Below, one piece after another: positions 25,330-36,353 of a DNA stretch of 64,000 bases (position 1 is its first letter; the number at the start of each line of letters is the position of its first letter). The stretch lies in assembly GCF_012273655.1 (NCBI RefSeq), contig NZ_JAAWWP010000004.1:310001-374000 (forward strand), in the 5' to 3' direction. This DNA comes from Streptomyces physcomitrii. GTDB taxonomy: Bacteria > Actinomycetota > Actinomycetes > Streptomycetales > Streptomycetaceae. Position numbers and translations under genes: made by a program. The notes beneath the pieces were generated by a model, which was not told where the DNA came from, did not search any database, and saw only the letters and a program-made list of their open reading frames with translations.

Positions 25330-26571
25330 TCAGAGCAGCGCGGACCTGAGCGGTGACGCCGGGTCCGCGAGGCGTACGGGGTCGACGGTGGCGCCCGCCT
25401 CGATCATCTTGCGGCCCTGGGCGACATCGCGCGGGCGGCCGACGGCGAGCACCGCCACCAGCCGGTCGGCCTGGAGCCAGCACACCGACCAGGCGGCGCC
25501 GTCCGGCTCGCCCCGCCAGACCAGGGTGTCCGCGGCGCCGTGGTCCCCCGCGTACTGCACGAACCGGCCGAACTGCTCGGACCAGAAGTAGGGCACCGGA
25601 TCGTAGGCCGCCGGTTCCTCGCCGAGGAGGTTCGCGGCGAGGGTGCGCGGGCCCTGCAGGGCGTTGTCCCAGTGGTGGACCAGCATCCGGCGGCCGTAGC
25701 GGCGGGAGGGGAAGGAGGCGCAGTCGCCGACCGCCCAGACGCCCGGGGCGGAGGTGCGCAGCTGCTCGTCGGCGAGGATCGCGCCGTCCTCGCCGAGGGC
25801 GATGCCGCTGTCGCGCAGCCAGCGGGTGGCGGGCCGGGCACCGATCCCGACGACCACGGCGTCCGCGGTGAGCTGGGTGCCGTCCTGGAGGCGCACCGCG
25901 CCCTCCTCGACGGCGGCGACCCGCGCCGAGGTGCGCAGTTCGGCACCGGCGTCCGCGTACCAGGCGGCCATCGGCGCGGCGACCTCGCGCGGAAGCGCGC
26001 CCGCGAGCGGGACCTCGGCCGCCTCGACCACGGTCACCTCGCAGCCCGCCTCCCGGGCGGCGGTGGCGAACTCGGCGCCGATCCAGCCCGCGCCGACGAC
26101 CACGATCCGGTGCTGCCGCTCCAGTACCGGGCGCAGGCGCTCCGCGTCGTCGAGGGTGCGCAGCAGGTGGACGCCCGCGATGCCGGAGGTGCCGGGCAGG
26201 CCGACCGGCTCGGCGCCGGTGGCGAGCACCAGGCGGTCGTAGCCGAGCGGGCCCGACTCGGTGTCCAGGGTGCGTACTTCGGGCCGCAGGGCGGTGACCT
26301 CGCAGCCGAGCAGCAGCTCGATGCCGAGCGCCTCGAAGTCGACCTCGAAGGCGGAGCCCTCCGCCTTGCCGAGCAGGATCGCCTTGGACAGCGGAGGCCG
26401 GTCGTAGGGCTGGTGCGGTTCGGCGCCGAGCAGGGTGACGCGGCCGGGCCAGCCCTGTTCGCGCAGGGCGACGGCGGTCTGCACCCCGGCCATCCCGGCC
26501 CCGGCGATGACGACCCGCTCCGGCTGTCCCTGGTCCCGCCCCGGCTGCTCAGGCCGTGTCTGCTCGGTCAT
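25330..26571 (-). CDS. FAD-dependent pyridine nucleotide reductase (ferredoxin reductase-like)
   Basis: A 413-residue two-dinucleotide-domain flavoprotein of the ferredoxin/rubredoxin reductase group. It shows VVIAGAGMAGVQTAVALREQG (FAD), LATGAEPVGLPG, VVVGAGWIGAEFATAAREAG (NAD(P)H) and GVWAVGDCAS, and ends in the reductase C-terminal domain (PYFWSEQFGRFVQYAG). No redox-active CxxC is present. No ferredoxin or P450 gene is adjacent, so the partner is unknown. The ATG at 26571 is 6 nt after TAGAGT and lacks a ribosome site. Confidence 0.88.
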   Translation of the reverse strand: MTEQTRPEQPGRDQGQPERVVIAGAGMAGVQTAVALREQGWPGRVTLLGAEPHQPYDRPPLSKAILLGKAEGSAFEVDFEALGIELLLGCEVTALRPEVRTLDTESGPLGYDRLVLATGAEPVGLPGTSGIAGVHLLRTLDDAERLRPVLERQHRIVVVGAGWIGAEFATAAREAGCEVTVVEAAEVPLAGALPREVAAPMAAWYADAGAELRTSARVAAVEEGAVRLQDGTQLTADAVVVGIGARPATRWLRDSGIALGEDGAILADEQLRTSAPGVWAVGDCASFPSRRYGRRMLVHHWDNALQGPRTLAANLLGEEPAAYDPVPYFWSEQFGRFVQYAGDHGAADTLVWRGEPDGAAWSVCWLQADRLVAVLAVGRPRDVAQGRKMIEAGATVDPVRLADPASPLRSALL

Positions 26572-26615
26572 CCGCTCACTCTAGACACCCGGCACAGGGC
26601 CGGTAAGCGGAACGA

Positions 26616-26984
26616 TCATCCCGTGACCGGCGCCACCCCGCCCTCCCCCGCGAGCTCCTCCACCACGCTGGTACCGGCGCCCTGCCGGGACTCCCACTCC
26701 CAGCTCTCGGCCAGGCGCAGCCGCCCGTCGGGCAGTTCGCTCACGCGCGAGACGCAGTGCCCGCTCGCCGTCGCCCCGTCCCGGGTGAGCTGCACATAGC
26801 GGAAGTCGAGGCGGTCGCCCGCCCGGGTGCCGACGAGCCGCCCGTGCACGATGTCGCCGCCCTCGTACTCCGCCCAGATCCGCCCGTCCTGCTCGTGGTA
26901 CGTGAAGCGGGTGCCCGTACCCACCTGGCCCGGGGCCTGGTCCGCGAGCGGGGCGAAGCGGACGCGGTCGAGCGAGCGGGTCAT
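26616..26984 (-). CDS. Small beta-barrel protein of the family often labelled N-acetylglutamate synthase
   Basis: A 122-residue protein. The stretch GTRFTYHEQDGRIWAEYEGG with IVHGRLVGT, LDFRYVQLTRDG and LRLAESWEWES matches my memory of a small beta-rich family commonly annotated as n-acetylglutamate synthase. That name looks unjustified, since no GNAT or kinase fold is visible. The ATG at 26984 follows GGGAG. It lies between a flavoprotein gene and the thi riboswitch on opposite strands. True function unknown. Confidence 0.7.
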   Translation of the reverse strand: MTRSLDRVRFAPLADQAPGQVGTGTRFTYHEQDGRIWAEYEGGDIVHGRLVGTRAGDRLDFRYVQLTRDGATASGHCVSRVSELPDGRLRLAESWEWESRQGAGTSVVEELAGEGGVAPVTG

Positions 26985-27071
26985 CGGCGGCTCCCTTGCG
27001 CAGACGGGCCGGAGCCGCCCCGGGCGCGTGTCCGGTCCCGGAGGGCTCCGCGTTAGGCTGACCAACGTAGA

Positions 27072-27166
27072 GCACTCGCGGGAGCCCGTCGCAGCGGGCT
27101 GAGAGGGAGGCTGAGCGGCCTCCGACCGTAGGAACCTGATCCGGGTCATGCCGGCGAAGGGAGGAG
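27072..27166 (+). promoter_or_regulatory. TPP (thi-box) riboswitch
   Basis: Conserved aptamer parts are visible in order: GGGCTGAGAGGG (27096-27107) and, after a GC hairpin, GGAACCTGATCCGGGTCATG (27131-27150) followed by CCGGCGAAGGGAG. The ribosome site GGGAGGAG (27160-27167) is directly at the 3' edge of the aptamer, 6-8 nt before the thiO ATG. Thiamine pyrophosphate binding should therefore block translation initiation. Confidence 0.93.
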
Positions 27167-27173
27167 CTGAGCG

Positions 27174-29523
<2,350 letters not shown>

Positions 29524-29659
29524 GCGGCGCCGGGCGGGCCCCGGACGGGCGCCGGACAGGCCCCGAACGGGTCCCGGACGGGCCCCGGAGGCTGTCACAG
29601 CTCGGCTGCAGTACGGTCCCGGGCTTCCGGCGGCCGCGCCGGGCGTCAGTGGCTCCTCG

Positions 29660-29665
29660 TACACT
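29660..29665 (+). promoter_or_regulatory. -10 element of a probable leaderless transcript (PASTA kinase)
   Basis: TACACT ends 7 nt before the GTG at 29673, with no ribosome site. Confidence 0.45.
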
Positions 29666-29672
29666 CACCTGC

Positions 29673-31607
29673 GTGGACACGACCCTTCAGGACCCTCTCG
29701 TCGGGCAGGTGCTCGACGGCCGCTACCGCGTGGACGCGCGCATCGCGACGGGCGGGATGGCCACGGTGTACCGGGCCGTGGACACCCGGCTCGACCGGGT
29801 GCTCGCGCTCAAGGTGATGCATCCCTCGCTCGCCGCCGACGCCCTCTTCGTGGAGCGCTTCATCCGCGAGGCCAAGTCGGTCGCCCGGCTCGCGCACCCC
29901 AATGTGGTGGCGGTCTTCGACCAGGGCGCGGACGGCGCGCATGTCTATCTCGCGATGGAGTACGTGGCCGGGTGCACCCTGCGCGACGTCCTCCGGGAGC
30001 GCGGCGCGCTGACCCCGCGGGCCGCCCTGGACATCCTGGAGCCGGTGCTCGCGGCCCTCGGCGCGGCACACCGGGCGGGCTTCGTACATCGCGACATGAA
30101 GCCGGAGAACGTCCTCATCGGGGACGACGGCCGGGTCAAGGTCGCCGACTTCGGCCTGGTGCGCGCGGTCGACACGGTGACCACCTCCACCGACACCGTG
30201 CTCGGCACCGTCTCCTACCTCGCCCCCGAGCAGATCGACAGCGGCACCGCCGAACCCCGCGTGGACGTCTACGCCTGCGGGGTGCTGCTCTACGAGATGC
30301 TGACCGGCGCCAAACCGCACGGCGGCGACACCCCGGCCCAGGTCCTCTACCGGCACCTCAACGAGGACATGCCGCTGCCCTCGGCCGCCGTGCCGGGGCT
30401 CGCGCCCGGGCTCGACCGGCTGGTCACCGGCGCCACCGAGCGCGATCCGGCGGCCCGGCCGCAGGACGCGCGGGAGCTGCTCGCCCAGGTGCGGGAGGTG
30501 CGTTCCGCCCTCGGCGCCGAGCAGTTGGACGCCCGGCCGCCGCAGGCGCACGGCGAACGGCACGACGGCGCCGAGGACCGCACCAGCGTGATCCCCCGGG
30601 CCGCGGGAGGCACCGGACCGCGGCCGGACCCGGCCGCCGAGGACCGCCTGAACCGGACCAGCCGGCTGCGCCTGCCGCCGCCTCCGCCCGAGGCCCCGGC
30701 CCACCCGGCGGCCGATCCCCGCAGGCGCCGGGTCTTCCTGCTCGTGGCGGCCGCCGTGGCGCTCGCGGTGACCCTGGTCGCGGGCTTCTGGTACATCAAC
30801 TCCGGGCAGTTCACCACGGTCCCGCCGCTGCTCACCAAGACCCAGGCGCAGGCCGAGGACCGGCTCTCGGAGGCCGGGCTCGACGTCGGCGACATCCGGC
30901 GGGAGTACAGCGACACCGACAAGCGGGGCACCGTGATGGCGACCCGTCCCGCCCCCGGCGAGCGCATCCGCGGCAACGCCGAGGTGGGCCTGACCGTCTC
31001 GCTCGGCCCGAAGAACGTGAAGGTCCCCGACCTCACCGGCATGAGCCTCGCCGAGGCCAAGGAGCGGCTGAAGCGGGCGAACCTCGCCCCCGGCATGGTC
31101 ACCCGCGCCTTCGACGAGGACGTGGCCCAGGGCAAGGTCCTCGCCACCGAGCCGGAGCGGGGCGCCACCCGCCGCGCGGGCTCGGCGATCGCGCTGACGG
31201 TCAGCCGGGGCGCCCCGGTCGAGGTGCCCGATGTCACCGGGGAGTCCGTGGCGGACGCCAAGGAGGAGCTGACCGAGGAGGGTCTCAAGGTCGAGATCGC
31301 CCCGAACCGCGTCAACTCCGCCTTCGACAAGGGCCAGGTCGCCGATCAGAATCCGCCCTCCGGCAAGGAGGCGGCCACCGGGGACACCATCACCCTGACC
31401 GTCTCCAGGGGCCCGGTGATGGTGCGGGTGCCGGACGTCGAGGGCATGAAGGTCGGTGCCGCCCGGGAGAAGCTCTCCGGCCTCGGCTTCGTGGTCCATG
31501 TCGACCGCGGCATCCTCGGCATCTTCAAGGACAAGGTCAGCGACCAGTCGGTGGACCCGGGCGAACAGGCCCCGAAGGGCAGCGAGATCACCATCGAGGT
31601 GGGCTGA
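29673..31607 (+). CDS. PASTA-domain Ser/Thr protein kinase (PknB-like)
   Basis: A 644-residue membrane kinase. The kinase domain (about residues 15-280) has IATGGMATVYRA, the ATP-binding Lys47 in LALKVMH, catalytic Asp141 in HRDMKPEN, the DFG motif at 159-161 and APEQ. A Pro-rich linker leads to one membrane helix (about 353-375) and four extracytoplasmic PASTA repeats to the C-terminus. PASTA kinases sense muropeptides or lipid II and phosphorylate division and wall proteins. The GTG at 29673 is preferred: it gives the conserved start VDTTLQDPLVGQVLDGRYRV and sits 7 nt after a -10. Confidence 0.95.
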   Translation: MDTTLQDPLVGQVLDGRYRVDARIATGGMATVYRAVDTRLDRVLALKVMHPSLAADALFVERFIREAKSVARLAHPNVVAVFDQGADGAHVYLAMEYVAGCTLRDVLRERGALTPRAALDILEPVLAALGAAHRAGFVHRDMKPENVLIGDDGRVKVADFGLVRAVDTVTTSTDTVLGTVSYLAPEQIDSGTAEPRVDVYACGVLLYEMLTGAKPHGGDTPAQVLYRHLNEDMPLPSAAVPGLAPGLDRLVTGATERDPAARPQDARELLAQVREVRSALGAEQLDARPPQAHGERHDGAEDRTSVIPRAAGGTGPRPDPAAEDRLNRTSRLRLPPPPPEAPAHPAADPRRRRVFLLVAAAVALAVTLVAGFWYINSGQFTTVPPLLTKTQAQAEDRLSEAGLDVGDIRREYSDTDKRGTVMATRPAPGERIRGNAEVGLTVSLGPKNVKVPDLTGMSLAEAKERLKRANLAPGMVTRAFDEDVAQGKVLATEPERGATRRAGSAIALTVSRGAPVEVPDVTGESVADAKEELTEEGLKVEIAPNRVNSAFDKGQVADQNPPSGKEAATGDTITLTVSRGPVMVRVPDVEGMKVGAAREKLSGLGFVVHVDRGILGIFKDKVSDQSVDPGEQAPKGSEITIEVG

Positions 31608-31812
31608 GGGGTCCGGGCCGGAGCGGCCGAGGGGCTCGCTTCGCGAGGGCCGGTCGCACGGGGGAGGGCGGTGGCGCCACCCTCCCGGCCCGGAAGGCGC
31701 CCGTACGGAGGCTGGTCGTACGAAAGCCGTCGTACGGAAACCGGTCGCACGAGGCCCCGCGCAACCGGCGGCGGTTACCGCCCGCCGAGCCGCCCGTGCC
31801 ACCCTGGACGCC

Positions 31813-32682
31813 GTGACCTCACCTCTTCCCAGCCGCCCGGTCGGCGGACACGTCCCCGTGGCGGGCGGGCTCGCCAAGCGGGGCCTCGGCTACGCGCGCG
31901 AGATCGGTGCCGAGACCGTGCAGGTCTTCGTCGCCAATCCGCGGGGGTGGGCGACGCCGCCGGGCGACCCGCGGCAGGACGCCCTCTTCCGGGAGACCTG
32001 TGCCGAGCAGGGGATCCCCGCCTATGTCCACGCGCCCTATCTGATCAACTTCGGCTCCGCGACGGCGGAGACGGCGGAGCGCTCCGTCGCCTCCCTGCGG
32101 CACTCGCTGCGCCGGGGCCGGGCGATCGGCGCCCGCGGGGTGGTCGTGCACACCGGCTCGGCGACCGGCGGCCGGGACCGGGCCACCGCGCTGCGCCAGG
32201 TACGCGAGCGGCTGCTGCCGCTGCTCGACGAGCTGGACCACGAGGACGACCCGTACCTCCTGATCGAGTCGACCGCGGGACAGGGCGCCTCGCTCTGCTC
32301 CCGCGCCGAGGACTTCGGCCCCTACTTCGCGGCGCTGGACGCCCACCCGAAGCTCGGGGTCTGCCTGGACACCTGCCACTTCTTCGCGGCGGGCCACGAC
32401 CTCGCGAGCGCGCGGGGCGCCCGGGAGTCACTGGACGCGCTGCTCGCCGTGACCGGTGCGGACCGGCTGAAGCTGATCCACGCCAACGACTCCAAGGACG
32501 TGGTCGGCGCCCACAAGGACCGGCACGAGAACATCGGGCGCGGCCATATCGGCGAGGACGGCTTCCGCGCCCTGCTCGCCCACCCCGCCACCGCACGGGT
32601 CCCGCTGATCATCGAGACGCCGGGCGGCACCCAGGGCCACGCCGCCGACGTGGAACTCCTGAAGAAGCTCCGCGAGGGCTGA
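31813..32682 (+). CDS. nfo: Endonuclease IV-type AP endonuclease (deoxyribonuclease IV)
   Basis: A 289-residue xylose-isomerase-like TIM barrel of the AP endonuclease 2 family, which cleaves DNA 5' to abasic sites using zinc. Metal and family motifs are present: GGHVPVAGGLAKRGL at the start, AYVHAPYLIN, GVVVHTGS, LLIESTAGQGAS, GVCLDTCHFFAAGHD, LIHANDSKD and HENIGRGHIGEDGF, and LIIETPGG. The GTG at 31813 has no ribosome site and is preceded by CACCCT at 7 nt, a weak leaderless candidate. It ends 22 bp from the convergent molybdopterin gene. Confidence 0.92.
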   Translation: MTSPLPSRPVGGHVPVAGGLAKRGLGYAREIGAETVQVFVANPRGWATPPGDPRQDALFRETCAEQGIPAYVHAPYLINFGSATAETAERSVASLRHSLRRGRAIGARGVVVHTGSATGGRDRATALRQVRERLLPLLDELDHEDDPYLLIESTAGQGASLCSRAEDFGPYFAALDAHPKLGVCLDTCHFFAAGHDLASARGARESLDALLAVTGADRLKLIHANDSKDVVGAHKDRHENIGRGHIGEDGFRALLAHPATARVPLIIETPGGTQGHAADVELLKKLREG

Positions 32683-32704
32683 GCGGGCCGGGCGTCCCGC
32701 TTCC

Positions 32705-33346
32705 CTACAACTCCGGCCCGTCGCCCGGCTCTTCCTGGTACGAGTAGCGCTGCTCCCGCCAGGGGTCGCCGAGGTTGTGGTAGCCGCGCTCCTCCCAGAA
32801 GCCGCGGCGGTCGGCGGTCATGTACTCGATGCCGCGGACCCACTTGGGGCCCTTCCAGGCGTAGCGGTGCGGCACGATCAGGCGCAGCGGGAAACCGTGT
32901 TCCGCGGTGAGCAGTTCGCCGTCCTTGTGGGTGGCGAAGACGGTCCGCGCGGAGGCGAGGTCCGCGAGCCGCAGATTGGCGCTGTAGCCGTACTCGGCCC
33001 AGACCATCACATGGCTCACCTCGGGCGCGGGCGGCGCGAGGTCGTACAGCGTCCGCGCGAGCACCCCGCCCCATTCGGCGCCGAGCATGCTGAACTTCGT
33101 GACGCAGTGCAGATCCGCCTCGACGGTCGCGTACGGCAGGGCGGTGAACTCCTCGTGCGTCCAGCGGTACTTCTCGCCGCTCTCCGTGGCGCCGAAGACG
33201 CCGAACTCCCAGCGTTCCGGGCGGAACTTGGGGACGGGGCCGTAGTGGGTGACCGGCCAGCCGCGCTGGAGCCGCTGTCCCGGCGGGAGCTCCGGCTGCC
33301 CTGCCTGCCGAGATTCGCCCTGCGCCGGATGCCCCATGTCTTCCAT
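32705..33346 (-). CDS. Stand-alone molybdopterin-dependent oxidoreductase (sulfite-oxidase fold)
   Basis: A 213-residue protein containing only the sulfite-oxidase Moco domain. The Mo-coordinating cysteine is in DLHCVTKFSMLGAEWGGV, and HGFPLRLIVPHRYAWKGPKWVR is the family's central motif. It lacks haem and dimerisation domains and has no Tat signal, so it should be cytoplasmic. Start is uncertain: ATG at 33346 or at 33337. Its redox partner and substrate are unknown; MsrP-like or SorT-like activity is conceivable. Confidence 0.87.
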   Translation of the reverse strand: MEDMGHPAQGESRQAGQPELPPGQRLQRGWPVTHYGPVPKFRPERWEFGVFGATESGEKYRWTHEEFTALPYATVEADLHCVTKFSMLGAEWGGVLARTLYDLAPPAPEVSHVMVWAEYGYSANLRLADLASARTVFATHKDGELLTAEHGFPLRLIVPHRYAWKGPKWVRGIEYMTADRRGFWEERGYHNLGDPWREQRYSYQEEPGDGPEL

Positions 33347-33491
33347 CCTGACAGACCTGCCGGGGTCACCGTGACCAGGTCTGTGGCGATTCGGGCAACT
33401 CAGACTAAGCCTGCACTTACTGGACGGCCCTCCCGCGCCGGTGCGAGGATGCCGCCACATCCGCCGAGCCATGGGAGAAGGAGCCTCACCG

Positions 33492-33971
33492 ATGCAGGGC
33501 GACCCCGAGGTCATCGAGTTCCTCAACGAGCAGCTGACCGCCGAGCTGACCGCGATCAACCAGTATTTCCTGCACGCCAAGATGCAGGAGAACTTCGGCT
33601 GGACGAAGCTCGCCAAGTACACGCGGGCCGAATCCTTCGACGAGATGAAGCACGCGGAGATCCTGACCGACCGCATCCTCTTCCTCGAGGGCCTGCCCAA
33701 CTACCAGCGGCTCTTCCACGTCCGGGTCGGCCAGACGGTCACCGAGATGTTCCAGGCCGACCGCGAGGTCGAGGTGGAGGCGATCGACCGGCTGCGCCGC
33801 GGCATCGAGGTCATGCGCACCAAGGGCGACATCACCTCGGCCAATATCTTCGAGGACATCCTCAAGGACGAGGAACACCACATCGACTACCTCGACACCC
33901 AGCTCGAACTGATCGAGAAGCTCGGCGAGGCCCTCTACATCGCCCAGCTGATCGAGCAGCCGGACAGCTGA
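33492..33971 (+). CDS. bfr: Bacterioferritin
   Basis: A 159-residue 24-mer-forming iron-storage protein. Ferroxidase ligands are visible as Glu18 in AELTAINQYF, Glu51 and His54 in DEMKHAEI, and Glu127 with His130 in KDEEHHIDYL. The haem-ligand methionine is Met52. The ATG at 33492 has AAGGAG about 9 nt upstream. The bacterioferritin-associated ferredoxin gene lies convergently 64 bp away, so storage and release proteins are neighbours but separately transcribed. Confidence 0.96.
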   Translation: MQGDPEVIEFLNEQLTAELTAINQYFLHAKMQENFGWTKLAKYTRAESFDEMKHAEILTDRILFLEGLPNYQRLFHVRVGQTVTEMFQADREVEVEAIDRLRRGIEVMRTKGDITSANIFEDILKDEEHHIDYLDTQLELIEKLGEALYIAQLIEQPDS

Positions 33972-34035
33972 GGGATCGTTTCGGGGACTGCTCCCGGCGG
34001 ATCGGAAGCGGGGTTCCCACGGCGGCCGTGGCGGC

Positions 34036-34287
34036 TCAGGCGGCCTCGTCCAAAGCCTTCGCGAGCACGGGCTCGGCGGCCAGGACGGCGGCGGTGTCCC
34101 TCCGCTCCCGCACCTCACCGCGCGGCTGGGCCGTCCGGCCGAGGAGTGCCTGGATGCGGCGGACGCAGGAACCGCAGTCGGTGCCGGCCTTGCAGGCGGA
34201 GGCGATCTGGCGGGGAGTGCAGGCGCCGTCCTGCGCGTGCTGCTTCACCTGCGCTTCGGTCACCCCGAAGCAGTTGCAGACGAACAC
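34036..34287 (-). CDS. bfd: Bacterioferritin-associated ferredoxin (Bfd)
   Basis: An 83-residue [2Fe-2S] protein with the Bfd cysteine pattern VCNCFG near the start and CKAGTDCGSC in the middle. Bfd docks on bacterioferritin and passes electrons to release stored iron. I chose the GTG at 34287 (VFVCNCFG), with GGGGAGG upstream. The tail after the Cys motif is longer and more basic than in E. coli Bfd. An iron box lies 72-90 bp upstream. Confidence 0.9.
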   Translation of the reverse strand: MFVCNCFGVTEAQVKQHAQDGACTPRQIASACKAGTDCGSCVRRIQALLGRTAQPRGEVRERRDTAAVLAAEPVLAKALDEAA

Positions 34288-34358
34288 GCGGCTCACCTCC
34301 CCGGGAACGCACGGGAACCCTCGGACCAATGGATACGCCGTCCCGACAGGTGCGGCTT

Positions 34359-34377
34359 ATCGGTGAGGCTAACCTAA
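34359..34377 (-). promoter_or_regulatory. Iron box (DmdR/IdeR-type operator) upstream of bfd
   Basis: On the minus strand the 19 bases TTAGGTTAGCCTCACCGAT match the actinobacterial iron-box consensus TTAGGTTAGGCTCACCTAA at 16 positions. This would repress bfd when iron is plentiful. Confidence 0.75.
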
Positions 34378-34421
34378 CCTTACCCACGGGTCCACCGGGG
34401 CGAACAGTCCCCCCGACGACG

Positions 34422-34452
34422 ATGGGGCGCGGATCACAGATCCGCGCCCCAT
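34422..34452. terminator. Terminator hairpin after aroH
   Basis: ATGGGGCGCGGATC (34422-34435) pairs perfectly with 34439-34452 around ACA, about 60 bp after the aroH stop and before the bfd promoter region. Confidence 0.8.
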
Positions 34453-34513
34453 CCGTCTGCCGACCGCCGTCTGCCGACCGCGGGAACCGGCGAGCGCCGG
34501 CCCCGCACCGCCC

Positions 34514-35860
34514 TCAGTGGTCCCGGTACATCTCCGCGACCAGGAAGGCCAGGTCCAGCGACTGGCGCCGGTTCAGGCGCGGGTCGCAGGCCGTCTCGTA
34601 CCGCTGGTGGAGGTCGTCGACGAAGATCTCGTCGCCGCCGCCCACGCACTCGGTGACGTCGTCGCCGGTCAGCTCGACATGGATGCCGCCCGGGTGGGTG
34701 CCCAGCTCCTTGTGGACCTGGAAGAAGCCCTTGACCTCGTCGAGGACGTCGTCGAAGCGGCGGGTCTTGTGGCCGGAGGCCGCCTCGAAGGTGTTGCCGT
34801 GCATCGGGTCGGTCACCCAGGCGACGACCGCGCCGGAGGCGGTGACCTTCTCCACCAGCTCGGGCAGCCGGTCGCGCACCTTGTCGGCGCCCATCCGCAC
34901 GATGAAGGTCAGCCGCCCCGGCTCGCGGTCCGGGTCGAGGCGCTCGACGTACTGCAGCGCCTCCTCGGTGGTGGTGGTCGGGCCGAGCTTGATGCCGATC
35001 GGGTTGCGGACCTTGGAGGCGAACTCGATGTGCGCCCCGTCCAGCTGGCGGGTGCGCTCGCCGATCCAGACCATGTGGCCGGAGACGTCGTAGAGCTGCC
35101 CGGTGCGGGAGTCGACACGGGTGAGGGCGGACTCGTAGTCGAGCAGCAGGGCCTCGTGGGAGGCGTAGAACTCGACCGTCTTGAACTCCTCTGGCTCCGC
35201 GCCGCAGGCCCGCATGAAGTTGAGCGCCTGGTCGATCTCCCGGGCCAGCTGCTCGTACCGCTGGCCGGAGGGCGAGGACTTCACGAAGTCCTGGTTCCAG
35301 GCGTGCACCTGGCGCAGGTCGGCGTACCCGCCGGTGGTGAAGGCGCGCACCAGGTTCAGCGTGGAGGCCGAGGCGTGGTACATCCGCTTGAGGCGCTCGG
35401 GGTCGGGGACCCGCGCCTGTTCGGTGAAGTCGAAGCCGTTGACCGAGTCGCCCCGGTAGGTGGGCAGGGTGACCCCGTCCCGGGTCTCGGTCGACTTTGA
35501 GCGCGGCTTCGAGTACTGGCCGGCGATACGGCCGACCTTCACGACCGGCACCGAGGCGGCGTACGTCAGCACGGCGCCCATCTGCAGCAGCGTCTTCAGC
35601 TTGTTGCGGATGTGGTCCGCCGAGACGGCGTTGAAGGCCTCGGCGCAGTCGCCGCCCTGGAGCAGGAACGCCTCGCCCCTGGCGACGGCCCCGAGCCGGG
35701 CGCGCAGCTGGTCGCACTCGCCCGCGAAGACGAGCGGCGGATACGATTCGAGGTCCGCGACGGCATCGCGCAGAGCCTCGGCATCGGGGTACTCGGGCTG
35801 CTGCGCCGCGGGCAGGTCACGCCAGGTGTTGCCACCGGTTGCGGTGGTCTTAGCATTCAC
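34514..35860 (-). CDS. aroH: Class II 3-deoxy-7-phosphoheptulonate (DAHP) synthase
   Basis: DAHP synthase condenses phosphoenolpyruvate and erythrose 4-phosphate, the entry to the shikimate pathway. The 448-residue class II (plant-like) enzyme shows GEAFLLQGGDCAEAF, VGRIAGQYSKPRS, LPTYRGDSVNGFDF, KTVEFYASHEALLLDYE, GERTRQLDGAH, KVRNPIGIKLGPT and WVTDPMHGNT. The GTG at 35860 has GGGGGAGG 5 nt upstream and a TAATGT at 35874-35879 that could be the -10. It is divergent from trpEG, placing entry and tryptophan-branch enzymes back to back. Confidence 0.96.
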   Translation of the reverse strand: MNAKTTATGGNTWRDLPAAQQPEYPDAEALRDAVADLESYPPLVFAGECDQLRARLGAVARGEAFLLQGGDCAEAFNAVSADHIRNKLKTLLQMGAVLTYAASVPVVKVGRIAGQYSKPRSKSTETRDGVTLPTYRGDSVNGFDFTEQARVPDPERLKRMYHASASTLNLVRAFTTGGYADLRQVHAWNQDFVKSSPSGQRYEQLAREIDQALNFMRACGAEPEEFKTVEFYASHEALLLDYESALTRVDSRTGQLYDVSGHMVWIGERTRQLDGAHIEFASKVRNPIGIKLGPTTTTEEALQYVERLDPDREPGRLTFIVRMGADKVRDRLPELVEKVTASGAVVAWVTDPMHGNTFEAASGHKTRRFDDVLDEVKGFFQVHKELGTHPGGIHVELTGDDVTECVGGGDEIFVDDLHQRYETACDPRLNRRQSLDLAFLVAEMYRDH

Positions 35861-35943
35861 GGTCACCTCCCCCACATTACGGGGTCGCGGGCCCGGGTCC
35901 GGCCGCTGCTCACCTGTTGAGAAATACGGCGGACACCTCCCCT

Positions 35944-36234
35944 TCACCGGCGCCCGCCACCACCCGCCGCCGCACGCGCTCCGCCGCCCCCGGAGCGGAG
36001 CGGGCCGTCCCGCGGTGTTCGCGGCGCGGCACGGTCCGGGCCAGGACGGGGCGGGCGCGCGAGAGCGGGGCCGGAGGCGAACCGTCCGGCGAGGCTCTCG
36101 CCCCGGACGACCGTGGCGAGGTTCACACGGCGTGCCTCGCGGTCCACGTACCGCGAGGCGCGGGCGGACAGGCCCCGGCGGCCGACCAGCTCGCCGCCGG
36201 TGCGGTCGAGGACCGGGAAGCGCCCGCGCGGCAC
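35944..36234 (-). CDS. Possible small hypothetical protein
   Basis: A 96-codon frame from a GTG at 36234. The first 50 or so residues (GRFPVLDRTGGELVGRRGL and following) have codon positions with very high third-position GC, like real genes here; the rest is Arg/Pro/Gly-rich and looks random. There is no strong ribosome site. It may be a genuine small gene or chance. Confidence 0.25.
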   Translation of the reverse strand: MPRGRFPVLDRTGGELVGRRGLSARASRYVDREARRVNLATVVRGESLAGRFASGPALARPPRPGPDRAAPRTPRDGPLRSGGGGARAAAGGGGRR

Positions 36235-36340
36235 CCACTGCCCCGCCGGGCCGATCCGTCGGGGCCCGGACCGGCAGGGCGGTACGCGGGGATCGGCCGG
36301 GCCGTCGCGAAGGAGCCGCCCCGCCTCCGCGCCCGTCGGG

Positions 36341-36346
36341 TAAGGT
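36341..36346 (+). promoter_or_regulatory. -10 element for the trp leader
   Basis: TAAGGT ends 7 nt before the leader-peptide ATG, so the leader transcript would begin at or near that ATG. No clear -35. Confidence 0.5.
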
Positions 36347-36353
36347 GCCGCCC

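Larger units (their letters stand above)
35861..36353. other. Divergent intergenic region between aroH and the trp leader
   Basis: It contains a possible aroH -10 (35874-35879), a doubtful small frame (35944-36234, minus) and the -10 of the trp leader (36341-36346). Otherwise GC-rich sequence without clear structure. Confidence 0.5.

Noticed and set aside
33395..33425. An iron box upstream of bfr
   Set aside because: ACTAAGCCTGCACTTACT shares only part of the consensus half-sites, too weak compared with the box at 34359-34377.
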